Positions 24,323 to 34,738 of a stretch of 64,000 bases of DNA are shown here, piece by piece. The notes beneath the pieces are model-generated. The model was not told the DNA's origin, made no database searches, and saw only the letters and a list, made by a program, of their open reading frames with translations. This DNA is from Acanthochromis polyacanthus (lineage: Eukaryota; Chordata; Actinopteri; Pomacentridae): the NCBI RefSeq assembly GCF_021347895.1, contig NC_067125.1:23911621-23975620 (forward strand). The letters run 5' to 3'. Both the position numbers and the translations under genes were made by a program. The number at the start of each line of letters is the position of its first letter. Position 1 is the first letter of the stretch.

Positions 24323-26184
24323 ATTATCAGGCTGAAATGCAGCTCCTGTGGAGGTATTGGATGTGAAGGTGGGTGTGGCACACCAATGAGTCTGTGTGTG
24401 TGCGTGAGACGATGCCTGCGCGTGTGTAAGGGCGGTTGCTATGGGCCACCATAGCAACGGTGCCTGCCACAGACAGCAGAAAAGTGCTTCTCAGCAGCAG
24501 CGCGCAACGTCGCGTTCTGGCGCTAACTGTGGGCTAACCGTGAATGGTAGCTGAAAACCGAAATGACCGTGAGCGAGAGGAAGGCCGTGGCTAACCATAA
24601 ATGTAATTATTTTCCAAATATTGTGAGAAATGACCGAGTTACAGCGATTTAAAAACACTGTCCCTCCATGAGGCAGATGATTCAGTTTACATTGGTTCCT
24701 ATGGAGAGAACGGTGCGACTTTGGTCTAAACTGCTGCCTGCCATTTCACTTCAGAAAGAGCTAGATCTTCTAACTTGGATTCATTTGAATCTCAGGAAAA
24801 TTGTTTACAATCTGACCAAATTTCATTGTCCTATCTCTTATGGTTTGGTCGTGAGGGCGATGCGATCGTGAAATTTTCAGGCGAATTTTTCTCCTCTCCT
24901 CCACTCTACCAACTGACATGCCGCACTCTAAACAGAGCAGATTTTGAGAATTTTCACTTTTTTGAGGACTCACTGATGAAAACTGTAAATCTCAGCCTGA
25001 CAGAAAAATACATTCCTGCGGAGACAAGAAAAATCACTACGTTTTGATGGTTAAATGAAGTTTCTAGGTGAACATATGGCGAAGCAGTGGCGTTTGGAAA
25101 ACAGTAGATTTTTTTTGTCGATTTTTTTTCACTCCCCATTCATTTCCTATGGGACTTTCTTGGCAGTTTTTTGCGAATAATTCTGCGAAAAAATGACGAA
25201 TGTCTTAGAAAAGTCATAGCCCGGGATTCCCGATGAAGCCGCACGTTTTGATATATAATTTGTTTTGATTTTCTCAAAGCCCTGGGACGAGTTAGCGACC
25301 GAAAAATGGCGGAAACGTGAAGAAAATATAACTAGACAATTCCCGCACGCGGAAATCGTGGGAGGGGCTCGGGATGTGTGCATGTCTGGAGAGGCGTATT
25401 TCGGCGTTTTCCTGGTCAAAATTTGGATTGGAGTTACTCTAAAGGCTATGTGAAGCTGAGAGGTTCAACTGGGGTTTCTCGTCTGTCGCAGGCTTTTATT
25501 TTGAAATTGTGCTGTGCTTTTATTTTGAAAGGAAGAGACAGGAAGATCTCACCTGGTCAAAATTTTGATTGGAGTTACTGTACAGGCTGTGTGAAACTGA
25601 AAAGTTTAACTGGCAAATTGTGCTGTGCTTTTATTTTGAAAGGCAGAGACAGGAAGATCTCACCTGGTCAAAATTTGGATTGGAGTTACTGTAAAGGCTG
25701 TGTGAAGCTGAGAGGTTTAACTGGCGTTTCCAGTCCGTCACAGGCTTTTATTTTGAAATTGTGCTGTGCTTTTATTTTGAAAGGGAAAGACAGGAAGATC
25801 TCACCTGGTCAACATTTGGATTGGAGTTACTCTAAAGGCTGTGTGAAGCTGAGAGGTTTAACTGGTGTTTTCAGGCCCATCACAGGCTTTTATTTTGAAA
25901 TTGTGCTGTGCTTTTATTTTGAAAGGCAGAGATAGGAAGATCTCACCTGGTCAAAATTTGGATTAGAGTTACTCTAAAGCAGGGGTGTCTAACTCAGCTC
26001 CTGGAGGTCCACTATCCTCTATGTTCTAGATGTTTCCATCTTACAACACACCTGATTCAAATAATCAGCTCATCATCAAGGACAGCAGAAGCCTGATAAC
26101 GAGCCTGATCATTTGAATCAGGTGTGTTGGAACTGAGTTGACAGCTCTGCTCTAAAGGCTGTGTGAAGCTCAGAGGTTTCAGTG
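24323..26184 (+). repeat. Array unit 12 (T-type)
   Basis: Body ends 'gaaaatataactagac' with loop AC, like units 5 and 8. The minisatellite run begins inside a subunit ('cctggtcaaaatttgg' near 25,412) and has about four more subunits, then a MITE with a degenerate right end. Confidence 0.9.
25980..26149. mobile_element. hAT-type MITE copy
   Basis: Left end intact with CTCTAAAG flank; right end degraded (GACAGCTCTG) but followed by CTCTAAAG. Confidence 0.85.
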
Positions 26185-27703
26185 ATTTCAGGCTGAAATG
26201 CAGCTCCTGTGGAGGTATTGGGCGTGAAGGTGGGTGTGGCACACCAATGAGTCTGTGTGTGTGCGTGGGACCATGCCTGCGCGTGTGTAAGGGCGGTTGC
26301 TATGGCCCCCATAGCAACGGTGCCTGCCACAGACAGCAGAAAAGTGCTTCTCAGCAGCAGCGCGCAACGTCGCGTTCTGGTGCTAATTGTGGGCTAACCG
26401 TGAATGGTAGCTGAAAACCGAAATGACCGTGAGCGAGAGGAAGGCTGTGGCTATCCATACATGGGATTATTTCCAAATATTGTGAGAAATGACCGAGTTA
26501 CAGCGATTTAAAAAACACTGTCCCTCATGAGGCAGATGATTCAGTTTACATTGGTTCCTATGGAGAGAACGGTGCAACTTTGGTCTAAACTGCTGCCTGC
26601 CATTTGACTTCAGAAAGAGCGAGGTCTTCAACTTGGATTCATTTGAATCCCAAGAAAATTGTCTACAATCTGACCAAATTTCATTCCCCTACATTTATGG
26701 TTTGGTCGTGAGGGCGATGCGATCGTGAAATTTTCAGGCGGATTTTCTCCTCTCCTCCACTCTACCAACTGACATGCCGCACTCTAACCAGAGCAGATTT
26801 TGAGAATTTTCACTTTTTTGAGGACTCACTGATCAAAAACTGTAAATGTCAGCCTGACATAAACTACATTCCTGCGGAGACAAGAAAATCACTGCGTTTG
26901 ATGGTTAAATGAAGTTTCTAGGTGAACGTATGACGAAGCAGTGGCGTTTAGAAAAAGTGGATTTTTTGAGCCGATTTTTTTCACTCCCCATTCATTTTCT
27001 ATGGGAATTTTTTCGCAGTTTTTTGCGAATAATTCTGCGAAAAATGACGTATTTCTTAGAAAAGTCATAGCACACTATTCCCGATGAAGCCGCACGTTTT
27101 GATATATAATTTGCTTTGGTTTTCTCAAAGCCCTAGGACGAGTTACGAATCAAAAACGGCGGAAACGTGAGGAATAATAAAGAGAATAAACGCCACAGGA
27201 GAACAATAGTGGCTCGTGGCTTCGCCACGAGCCACTCTCCTCCCATTGCTTTGGCAATGGAGAGAGAGCTGGCTCGTGTCAGAAGCCCGAGCCCCTAACT
27301 AGACAATTCCCGCTGGTGCGGAAATCGTGGGAGGGGCTCGGGATGGCTGCATGTCCGGAGCGGCGTATTTATTCTAAACGCTGTGTGAAGCTGAGAGGTT
27401 TAACTGGCATTTTCCGGTCCGTCGCAGGCTTTTATTTTAAAATTGTGCTGTGCTTTTATTTTCAAAGGCAGAGACATGAAGATCTCACATGCTCAATTTG
27501 GATTGGAGTTACTCTAAAGGCTGTGTGAAGCTGAGAGGTTTAACTGGCGTTTTCCGGTCTGTGGTAGGCTTTATTAGAAATTGTGCTGTGCTTTTATTTG
27601 AAAGGCAGAGACAGGAGGATCTCACCTGGTCAAAATTTGGATTGAAGTCACTCCTAAGGATGTGTGAAGCTGAGAGGTTTACCTGATGTTTCCGTCTGTC
27701 GCA
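26185..27703 (+). repeat. Array unit 13 (right edge unit)
   Basis: The body carries single-base deletions at homopolymers similar in style to unit 1. GC hairpin module at about 27,186-27,301, with extra bases breaking its arms; loop TGGT. Only about two degenerate subunits and no MITE; similarity fades near 27,703. Confidence 0.85.
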
Positions 27704-28490
27704 CCACTTCCAGGTGAAATGTATGCAGAGTGGAGGGAAATCGTTTCTTCTGGCCATTGAGGGATGATCTTCATTGGTATCCCTTTGAGGATGTGATGTC
27801 CTCATTCGTCCTCCAGAGAATGTTACGTTCACGTCATATTGGCATTGCAAGAGAGGTGTGGGATGCTCTGGCCAGCCACGGAATTTAAACCTGGACATCA
27901 GCTTTCTATGACATTGATCAGTTGTTCATGACTACTTTGACATCCTCATTCATTTTTATAGATGTCTGCCTGCAGTACTACTGTTTTCATGTTTGACTAT
28001 TGAATATTGATCAGGTCCAGTTGTGGTCTTAGTGACATGTTGATGTATCATCCTACTCACTGATCCTTTATTGAAAATATGTTCATATCACACATCCAGC
28101 TTGTATAGTTACACCTATATGAAAGAGAAAGCCCCAAAACCTAATATTTGAAATATGCAGAAATTGAATGATAGGCATTGCAGGTTAATACACAGCATAA
28201 GATGTTATTAAACAACATTCCTGTGGTCCTGAGTATTTGTTTATCACATTTATGTTATGATCTATAATAAGTAGTAATGGATCCATTCAACCTGTTACTC
28301 TAATTTCAACCGTTACCAAATAATTTATATCAAAATAATCTTAAATGATTTTCCCAAACTCATGAGGGTTTGACCTATTGTCCTTTTAGTGGTTTGAATG
28401 ATTTAATTTGTGATAGATTTGAGCAAATATTTGCAATTTAATACAAAAAAAACATGCAAATATTGAAAAGTTGGGCATGCCAGAGTTCAA
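27704..28490. other. Unique sequence between array and gap
   Basis: The array fades out near 27,703. The rest is AT-rich, without a recognisable exon or repeat on either strand, and ends at the gap. Confidence 0.6.
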
Positions 28491-28590
28491 NNNNNNNNNN
28501 NNNNNNNNNNNNNNNNNNNNNNNNNNNNNNNNNNNNNNNNNNNNNNNNNNNNNNNNNNNNNNNNNNNNNNNNNNNNNNNNNNNNNNNNNN
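28491..28590. other. Assembly gap of 100 N
   Basis: Exactly 100 N, the usual placeholder for a gap of unknown size. It lies just downstream of the last visible lectin exon. Confidence 0.99.
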
Positions 28591-28626
28591 ACACAGTCAG
28601 CGGGAGTTTGTTTGAAGACAACTCAC

Positions 28627-28974
28627 CGTAGTGGCACATGAAATGATGTTTTTGGTCACAATGATCTTCCACCCACTTTCCAGCATCGGTAGCACCGATC
28701 ACACTGGTAGCACAGTCTCCAGTTTTACCTTTTGGACGTCCAGTCAGGAAGTTTTTGAATTCATGCTCTGTGCCATCTGACCAAGAGTGCCAGGTTCTTC
28801 TGGACAGACCAATGAAAACAAACTTGTTTCCTGGTACAGCCTGCTGGATCAGTGTCTTCTCGTCTTCATTCCTCATGGAGGCCAGGTCTGTGTGGAACTT
28901 CCTGCAGTAGCTCTGAGCTTCCTCCCACGTCAGGTTCGTCCAGGACTTGTAGACATATCTTGGAGGAGAAGAAG
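28627..28974 (-). CDS. C-type lectin-like gene, second CTLD exon
   Basis: Exon of 348 bp encoding one complete C-type lectin-like domain. The acceptor at 28,975-28,976 (ccag) and donor GTGAGT at 28,621-28,626 are both strong, and both ends are in phase 1, as expected for a one-domain exon. The four canonical CTLD cysteines are present (SYC, GDC, DHC, FMC), with the WIGL-like core seen as FVFIGL. The calcium and sugar motifs EPN or QPD and WND are not seen: the long loop reads TGRPKGKTGDC and the following motif KWVEDHC. Lectin domains of this kind are usually secreted or cell-surface; sugar binding by the classical calcium site looks unlikely. Further exons would lie towards or beyond the gap. 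Confidence 0.88.
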
Positions 28975-29259
28975 CTGGCAAGAATTTTGAAAGTTCAGTC
29001 AGATTAATTTGGACACAAAAGCAATTTATTCTTACTAACACTTTTAAAAATGCAATATTCATTAAGTCAAATGAAGAAAAGTGTCAAATCTTCACATCTG
29101 AGTTACATCTTTACAAGACAAATGAAACAGTCAAAGCTGCCGTTCATTTTCTGTTTTGGGGCCTAAACACACATTTGAAGTAATAATTATACCACAATCT
29201 GGAAAATGTACTACATGTTATTGGATCACAGAAACTAAAACAGGTAACGTTTTACTCAC

Positions 29260-29643
29260 CGTCTGAATTGTCATAGCAGAGAAAGGGGTACTGGAAGGAG
29301 CATGGCTGATCAAACCATAGACCTCTATCTACAACAGTGCATAGCTTCCACTCATCTGAGCGACTATTTGGTTGATCACTGTACCACCCGAGAAAGGGCT
29401 CATTTTTGGTTCCGTAGTAGCCATCATCTGTCATCGACCATGCCCAGCTGCTAGAATTGTCATACAGGCCAATCCATACTTTTCCACTGTAGCCACGGCC
29501 AGCAGCTGCAATCAGTTGAGCCACGTCTTCCATGTTGTCCACAGTAGCCAGGTCGGTGAACTTTTCTCTGCAGTACTGTTGGGCTTCACTCCAGGTCTTT
29601 GGTTCATCAATGAATTTGTAAAGATGAAGCCCTGAACAAACCC
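29260..29643 (-). CDS. C-type lectin-like gene, first CTLD exon
   Basis: Exon of 384 bp, acceptor ttttccag and donor GTGAGT, phase 1 at both ends, so it splices in frame to the CTLD exon at 28,627-28,974. It encodes a complete CTLD: KTWSEAQQYC, DLATVDN, VWIGLYD, then KLC, QPC and FLC cysteines, plus an extra N-terminal cysteine (GVCSG). The Ca-binding triplet reads QPN in place of EPN, and WND is replaced by WFD, so classical calcium-dependent sugar binding may be lost. The domain closely resembles the tandem-CTLD secreted lectins common in fish. Which paralogue it is cannot be told. Confidence 0.9.
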
Positions 29644-30302
29644 CTGGAAAAGACACATTTTTCATCCTGAACAACATAACATAGAAATATAAACAAATAT
29701 GACAGAAAAACAAAAACAAGACAGATGTGGATCAAACACACCCACAGGTTGGACACCAATGACTGCTGTGGACTGAAAATGGTCATAAATGAAACAAACG
29801 TGCCATATTTACATCATCCACGTGTTGAGGTTTTCTCTCCTTATTACACCATTTTGTTCTGCTGAAACGTTTGATTGCTACAAACATGCATTCATTGACA
29901 TTTTCTTTTGTAGAGTATTCTTAAAATTGTCTCTATCTTTAGATGTATCACATGGTTAAAGTTAGTAAAATGATCGGGTTGGTAGGAGACAGATTCTTCA
30001 TGGAACATGTTAAAAATCCAACAGTTGCTTCAAAAGTCAATGGAAAGAGTGACGTCAAGAACAGACATCAGAAATCAGATGTTTTACAAATGGGAATTTG
30101 TTTTGTCACAATGTATGACAATAGAATTACAGTTTCACTGTGTTTAAATGCTCCAAAAATGTGATTATTTTACGTACAGTACATTTCTATATATTTTCAC
30201 AGTTTTTTGCAGCTGCTGCAAATTAAAATATTCCACCATTTCTAAACATATATTTGTGTAGCAGAACAACTTTTACCATGAATCATACACGTGCAGACTG
30301 AC

Positions 30303-30341
30303 CTGATAAAAGGACGATGCACAGCAAGGCCCCGTTAACAC
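30303..30341 (-). CDS. Probable signal-peptide exon of the lectin gene
   Basis: A 39-bp stretch bounded by acceptor ttctcctcag and donor GTCAGT. In the frame that ends in phase 1, matching the next exon, it reads VNGALLCIVLLSG, a hydrophobic signal-peptide core; splicing on gives LLSGVCSG, a plausible cleavage region. No ATG is in this exon, so a start exon must lie upstream. An ATG at 30,637-30,639 (MKTLLQ) is a weak candidate whose phase does not fit. Confidence 0.6.
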
Positions 30342-32166
30342 CTGAGGAGAAAACACATTCATCAGAAACTGTCAACACATGCCAGCATTCTGAAGTTAGA
30401 CAAAATGTTGTTGGTTTCTTAACTTATAAGAAAAATACTATCTGGGTCTCATCTGTTGTCCTATTGTATGCACTGAAGAGACTAAAATCCATATTCTTCT
30501 GCTTTTCTTATGTTTTTAAACATATTCCTTACCTGGTCTGCAGGCTGGTGACATCTCTAAGCTCTCCACTTCTTGTCTCTTTATCTAAATCTCAGAATTT
30601 TAACGATTGTCCAGATTACAGCTGCAGCAATGTCTTCATGTTTCCTCTTTCCTCCCTCTTCTCCTTGTCTTGGACTTGCTTCTTTCTCTTAAAACAAATT
30701 TGAATCCCTTGATTTGCAAAACAATGAGTATCTCATCTGCTGACAGCAGTAATGAGATCCCTCTGCCCCATGTCATGACATTTAGTTATTTATTAAAGAA
30801 ATAACTTCTTTTTTATGGATGATGCATGTATGGATTATAAAACAATTTGTCCCTATTGATGTGTGAAAGTCTCCACATGGCATCATATTGTATCTCTTAA
30901 GAGTCATTTTATATCCTTTTATGTTCGTTTACATGCAATTTTGTAATTTTTGTGAAATATTTAGCAAATTTAACAGTTATATGTGGTCATTTGTGTTGAA
31001 TTTTTGTCGTTTTATGTCAGATTTTGGTCATTTTGCATCTATTTGTTGACATTGTGTCTCTTTGTGGTCATTTTTTGTCCATTCCACTTGACTGGTTGTT
31101 GTCTGTCTCATTCTAGGATGTAGGTGTTGGAGCTTTTTAATCATCAATAGATGATGGTATTGAATACTGAACTGAAGTCAGTGCGATGATTCTCACAAAT
31201 TTACCAGGTGATTGTAGGGAGGGCTTGGATGCCGACCACATCAACTAGAGGTGGTAATGAAAGTGTTCTAGATTATGTCCCCTTTCTTCAGACGGCAAAT
31301 TTAAATAGTCGTCCAACCACAGTTATGGAAAATGTTGCAGAGCACGAAGTGGTACAAATGAAGGGAACTGTGATAGTTGTTCAACAAAAAGGCCACTTCA
31401 GGTCACAGACTGTGGTTACATGCTTTGTTGAACAATGCAAACCAGATGTAAATCCACCTGTCCTCACCTGATGCAGCCAGTTTGATTGTAAATGGTTCCC
31501 TGTTGAGTTACATGAAGAGACAAAACATGAATGAAAATGAGTCCAAAGACAGACATGATGGATGTACATTACACAAGACTATTCATCAGTCACTGTGGAA
31601 ACGTTAGACAATAGACATGTTTTTTTCTTTTCCACTGACTGGAGGTGAAACTTGCAAACACTGTGCACACGTGAAGTTGTGGTGACGTGTGAAGTAGGTC
31701 ATTGTGGACATCCCTCCATAAATCAGTGTCCCTGCTACAACTCCTCCTCCTCCCTCTGCAGAACCAATAATAATTCTGATAATACTGAACAATTACAGTC
31801 GATAGTTTATTACTGGTGGAGGACAGTGTGATTACAGTAATTAGTCACCAGTAATACATCAGGGAAACCAGAATTTCTTTGACTGACGGATGGAAACAGT
31901 GATTTTATTCCTCACTGAGCCTTTCAATACTGAGTTGGACAGATTGAATGAACCACTCATGGTAGATAAGGATGTAAAAAGAAGTATAAATGTCCTAGTG
32001 TCAATCACACTCTAACTTCTGCCAGTGATTGGGTCAACTTATGGTCCGTCCTGTTCTTGCTCTCACACTGACTTGAAAGTTATATTTGTTGGCATAAACA
32101 TGGATATTTTCCTTTTATCTTGACATTTCATTACATTTTAAACTCCTCTTTTCTTGAAACTTTTTC
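30342..32166. other. Non-coding stretch upstream of lectin gene
   Basis: No recognisable exon or mobile element. Short open frames at 31,208-31,471 (plus) and 31,604-31,792 (minus) match no family I know. The latter has a glycine-rich hydrophobic segment between possible splice sites and is left uncalled. Confidence 0.5.
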
Positions 32167-32169
32167 ATG

Positions 32170-32759
32170 CAGAAGCCCAAACCTTTAGGAGACACTTTAA
32201 TGCTTCTGATTGTTGACGACATTTCAACATCATCTTGTGAAACAACTAGAGGTAGTGATCACTATCCAATAGTAGTTGAACTGGGTCTCATTTTGGAGGA
32301 AGTTTGCACAGGGGGGGTGGGAAGGTGGATTTATGATGGGGTTAAATGGGATAAGTTTAAGTACATTTGTGATGTTGAAATAAAGACAGTAAATGTAAAT
32401 GCCAATATTAATGATTTTAATACATCTTTTTGCAGTGCAGTTTTAGAAGCAGCTAAGCAGACAATAAGGAGGAAGGGAAAGAGAGGTAAGAGGAAGATGG
32501 TGCCCTGGTGGTCTGTCGAGTGTACTAATGCTGTTAAGGAGAGAAATACGGCCTTTAAATCCTTTAAAAGAAATGTATGTTATCAAAATCTTTGTGAGTA
32601 CAAGCGGAAAATGGCATTTGTGAGAAGAGTAGTAAAAGAGGCCAAGAGGTCATGCTGGAGGAGTTACTGTGACACATTAGGAAGACAAACATCTGTGAGT
32701 CAGGTATGGGGGACTATTAGGAGAATGTCGGGTAATAATAAACGGTTTGGATATCCAGT
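32170..32759 (+). pseudogene. LINE ORF2 fragment (end of endonuclease domain)
   Basis: The frame contains GSDHYPI, the conserved end of the APE-type endonuclease of non-LTR retrotransposons, followed by the usual linker with PWWSVECTNAVKERNTAF. The reverse transcriptase that should follow is missing: the frame is broken by the Tc1 element at 32,762. No 5' part is seen. Probably Jockey/CR1-like, but the clade cannot be fixed from this piece. Confidence 0.75.
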
Positions 32760-32950
32760 TACAGTGCCTTGTGAAAGTATTCGGCCCCCTTGAACTTTTC
32801 AACCTTTCGCCACATTTCAGGCTTCAAACATAAATATATAAAATTTTAATTTTTTGTCAAGAATCAACAACAACTGGGACACAATTGTGAAGTGGAATGA
32901 AATTTATTGGATATTTTATACTTTAACAAATAAAAAACTGAAAAGTGGGT

Positions 32951-34531
32951 CACTGGTGTAGTCCAGGGTATACGGCGGTATACGGCGTATACCCACTTAT
33001 TTTTCAGTTAGCATTGCGTATACCCACTTCTAATGCTCCCTGGTGCGCATCATTCAGTAATATCTGTGTGCCAGGTAGCCCTCTTTTCCTTAAGGATGAT
33101 GAAGCCATGAACAATCCTCCTCTGCCTGTAATTGGCTGGTACATGCTACCTTCACTGATTCGATTGGTTAACTTTAGGGATGAGCCAATCAGAGGCAGAG
33201 TAGGGCGGGTCATACAGAGGAAAATTTTGCTAACACCTCTGTGGCACTCCAGTTGATTGACAGGTCTGCTTGAAAGATGCGCGGAAATGCGAGAAAGTCA
33301 GAATAAACACCTTTCAAGTGAGTGGCACGTATCGAGCGAAGCTACTTTCATGGACGATATAATTCTCAGGTAAGTTTTAAGGTGGTTTCCAAATGAATCA
33401 TTGTTTTAAACTACTGGCAACATGACTGCACATTTCAAGGAGAGGATATTTTGTCGCCAGTGGTTAAAGCTGCAGTCAATTCCAGCCATTTTCAGTACAA
33501 AAAAAATCGCTAATATTCTATTTGTAAATAAAAATATGACGAGAAATACAGGGAATATTGGACGCGCATCGCGAGGTGCATTTCCTCGAAAACGACCTAT
33601 TCGTGGATCATATACCGTCTTCAAGACATGTTTTGGACAAAATAGTTTACTGGCTTGTTTCGTCTGGATGTCCAAGGTTGGATTATGGCCGTTTTTTGTG
33701 GAATATTTTCATCTGTGTGTAATAATGAACCCGGAAATGTGAGTCGCGCTGTGTACGTTGAAGCCGTGTATAGAGAACGGATGGATGAATATTCGTTGTT
33801 TGTCGGACAAATGTGTTTATATTACCCGCTGTGGTAATCACATCTGAAAGTGGTTTATACCAGCGGATTCATGAGAATCTAAGCTTTCCATTGGCGTATA
33901 GTGTTTGTATAATCGCATTTGCAGTTTCAGACATTTAGCAAATTGCTTATGCAGATCTCAAAGTGTACCGCGGGCGGGACACTAAAGCGTAACTGAAGCG
34001 CAACGGGTTAAACTGAGTGTCGGGCCGAGTCTGACTAACGTTTTGAAAGGCTAACGTTATTCTAACGTAAGTCTGAAGCTAGCTAGATTGGGATAATGTG
34101 GGAAAACCTCTAGGCTGGTAGTTGATTTTAAAGTAAGTAAAAAGACAAGAATGGGGACAGGTAGTTTAAGATTCGACCTAAAATAATATTGAGGTTTTAT
34201 CCATGATGAAATATGAACAAGGATGCACTGTCAACTTCATATTTGAAGTATTTTATTTAAATAAATGTTCAAAAGTAACTGAAACACCATGTTTGCCTCA
34301 TGATAAATACATGTTACATTAATCCAGTTTGCTTGTGTGACCAGTAATAACTACAAACTGCTCCTAATCAAGTCATGATAATTTTATAATAGTGGGCAAG
34401 TAGAAATGACTGAATAAACTGAATAGTCTTCTATGTCACTGTTTCTAAAACAGGGCATTTTTCTGGACTAATTAAAAAAAAAGGTGAAAATTAAGCGTAT
34501 ACCCACTTCTCCAGGGACCACTACACCACTG
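32951..34531. mobile_element. hAT-type element nested in the Tc1
   Basis: 1,581 bp with inverted ends CACTGGTGTAG and CTACACCACTG. The flanks AAGTGGGT and AAGTGGGG form an 8-bp target duplication with one mismatch, which indicates hAT. 'gtatacccactt' recurs as subterminal repeat at both ends. No transposase domain is recognisable, so it appears non-autonomous; a possible first exon lies at 33,287. Confidence 0.75.
33287..33369 (+). pseudogene. Possible first coding exon inside the hAT element
   Basis: An ATG opens 27 codons plus two bases up to a consensus donor (CTCAG then GTAAGT). The peptide ends MDDIILR. It is either a relic of the parental transposase's first exon or a captured host exon. 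No matching second exon is seen within the element. Confidence 0.35.
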
Positions 34532-34738
34532 AAGTGGGGTGTGCAATATTATTTGACCCCTTTACTTTCAGTGCAGCAAACTCACTCCAGAAGTTCAGTG
34601 AGGATCTCTGAATGATCCAATGTTGTCCTAAATGACTGATGATGATAAATAGAATCCACCTGTGTGTAATCAAGTCTCCGTATAAATGCAACTGCTCTGT
34701 GATAGTCTCAGGGTTCTGTTTAAAGTGCAGAGAGCATC

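Larger units (their letters stand above)
1..27703 (+). repeat. Macrosatellite array of 13 higher-order units
   Basis: Thirteen tandem units, all in one orientation, fill this stretch. Each unit has a body that begins at 'attttcaggctgaaatgc' and ends near 'tgtgcatgtccggag', followed by a minisatellite run built on 'ggctgtgtgaagctgagagg' with interspersed hAT-type MITEs. Unit lengths measured between the recurring 'actagacaattcccgc' marks vary from about 1.5 to 2.9 kb, mainly through the number of minisatellite subunits. The left end is cut by the window edge inside a MITE; the right end fades out near 27,703. Open frames run through it because subunit lengths are multiples of three, but there are no introns, domains or consistent starts, so I regard it as non-coding. 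Confidence 0.95.

Noticed and set aside
1381..27686. Many plus-strand open frames in the array as a repeat-protein gene family
   Set aside because: They follow from subunit lengths divisible by three; they start at different places, stop at single-base indels and have no domain, signal or splice logic.
1..27703. CRISPR-like array
   Set aside because: The repeats are long (111-141 bp) and tandem without unique spacers, in an animal genome.
31208..31471. 87-codon plus-strand frame
   Set aside because: No domain, no splice context, composition like the surrounding non-coding DNA.
31604..31792. Small membrane-protein exon on the minus strand
   Set aside because: Glycine-rich hydrophobic stretch between possible splice sites, but no family match and no neighbouring exons.
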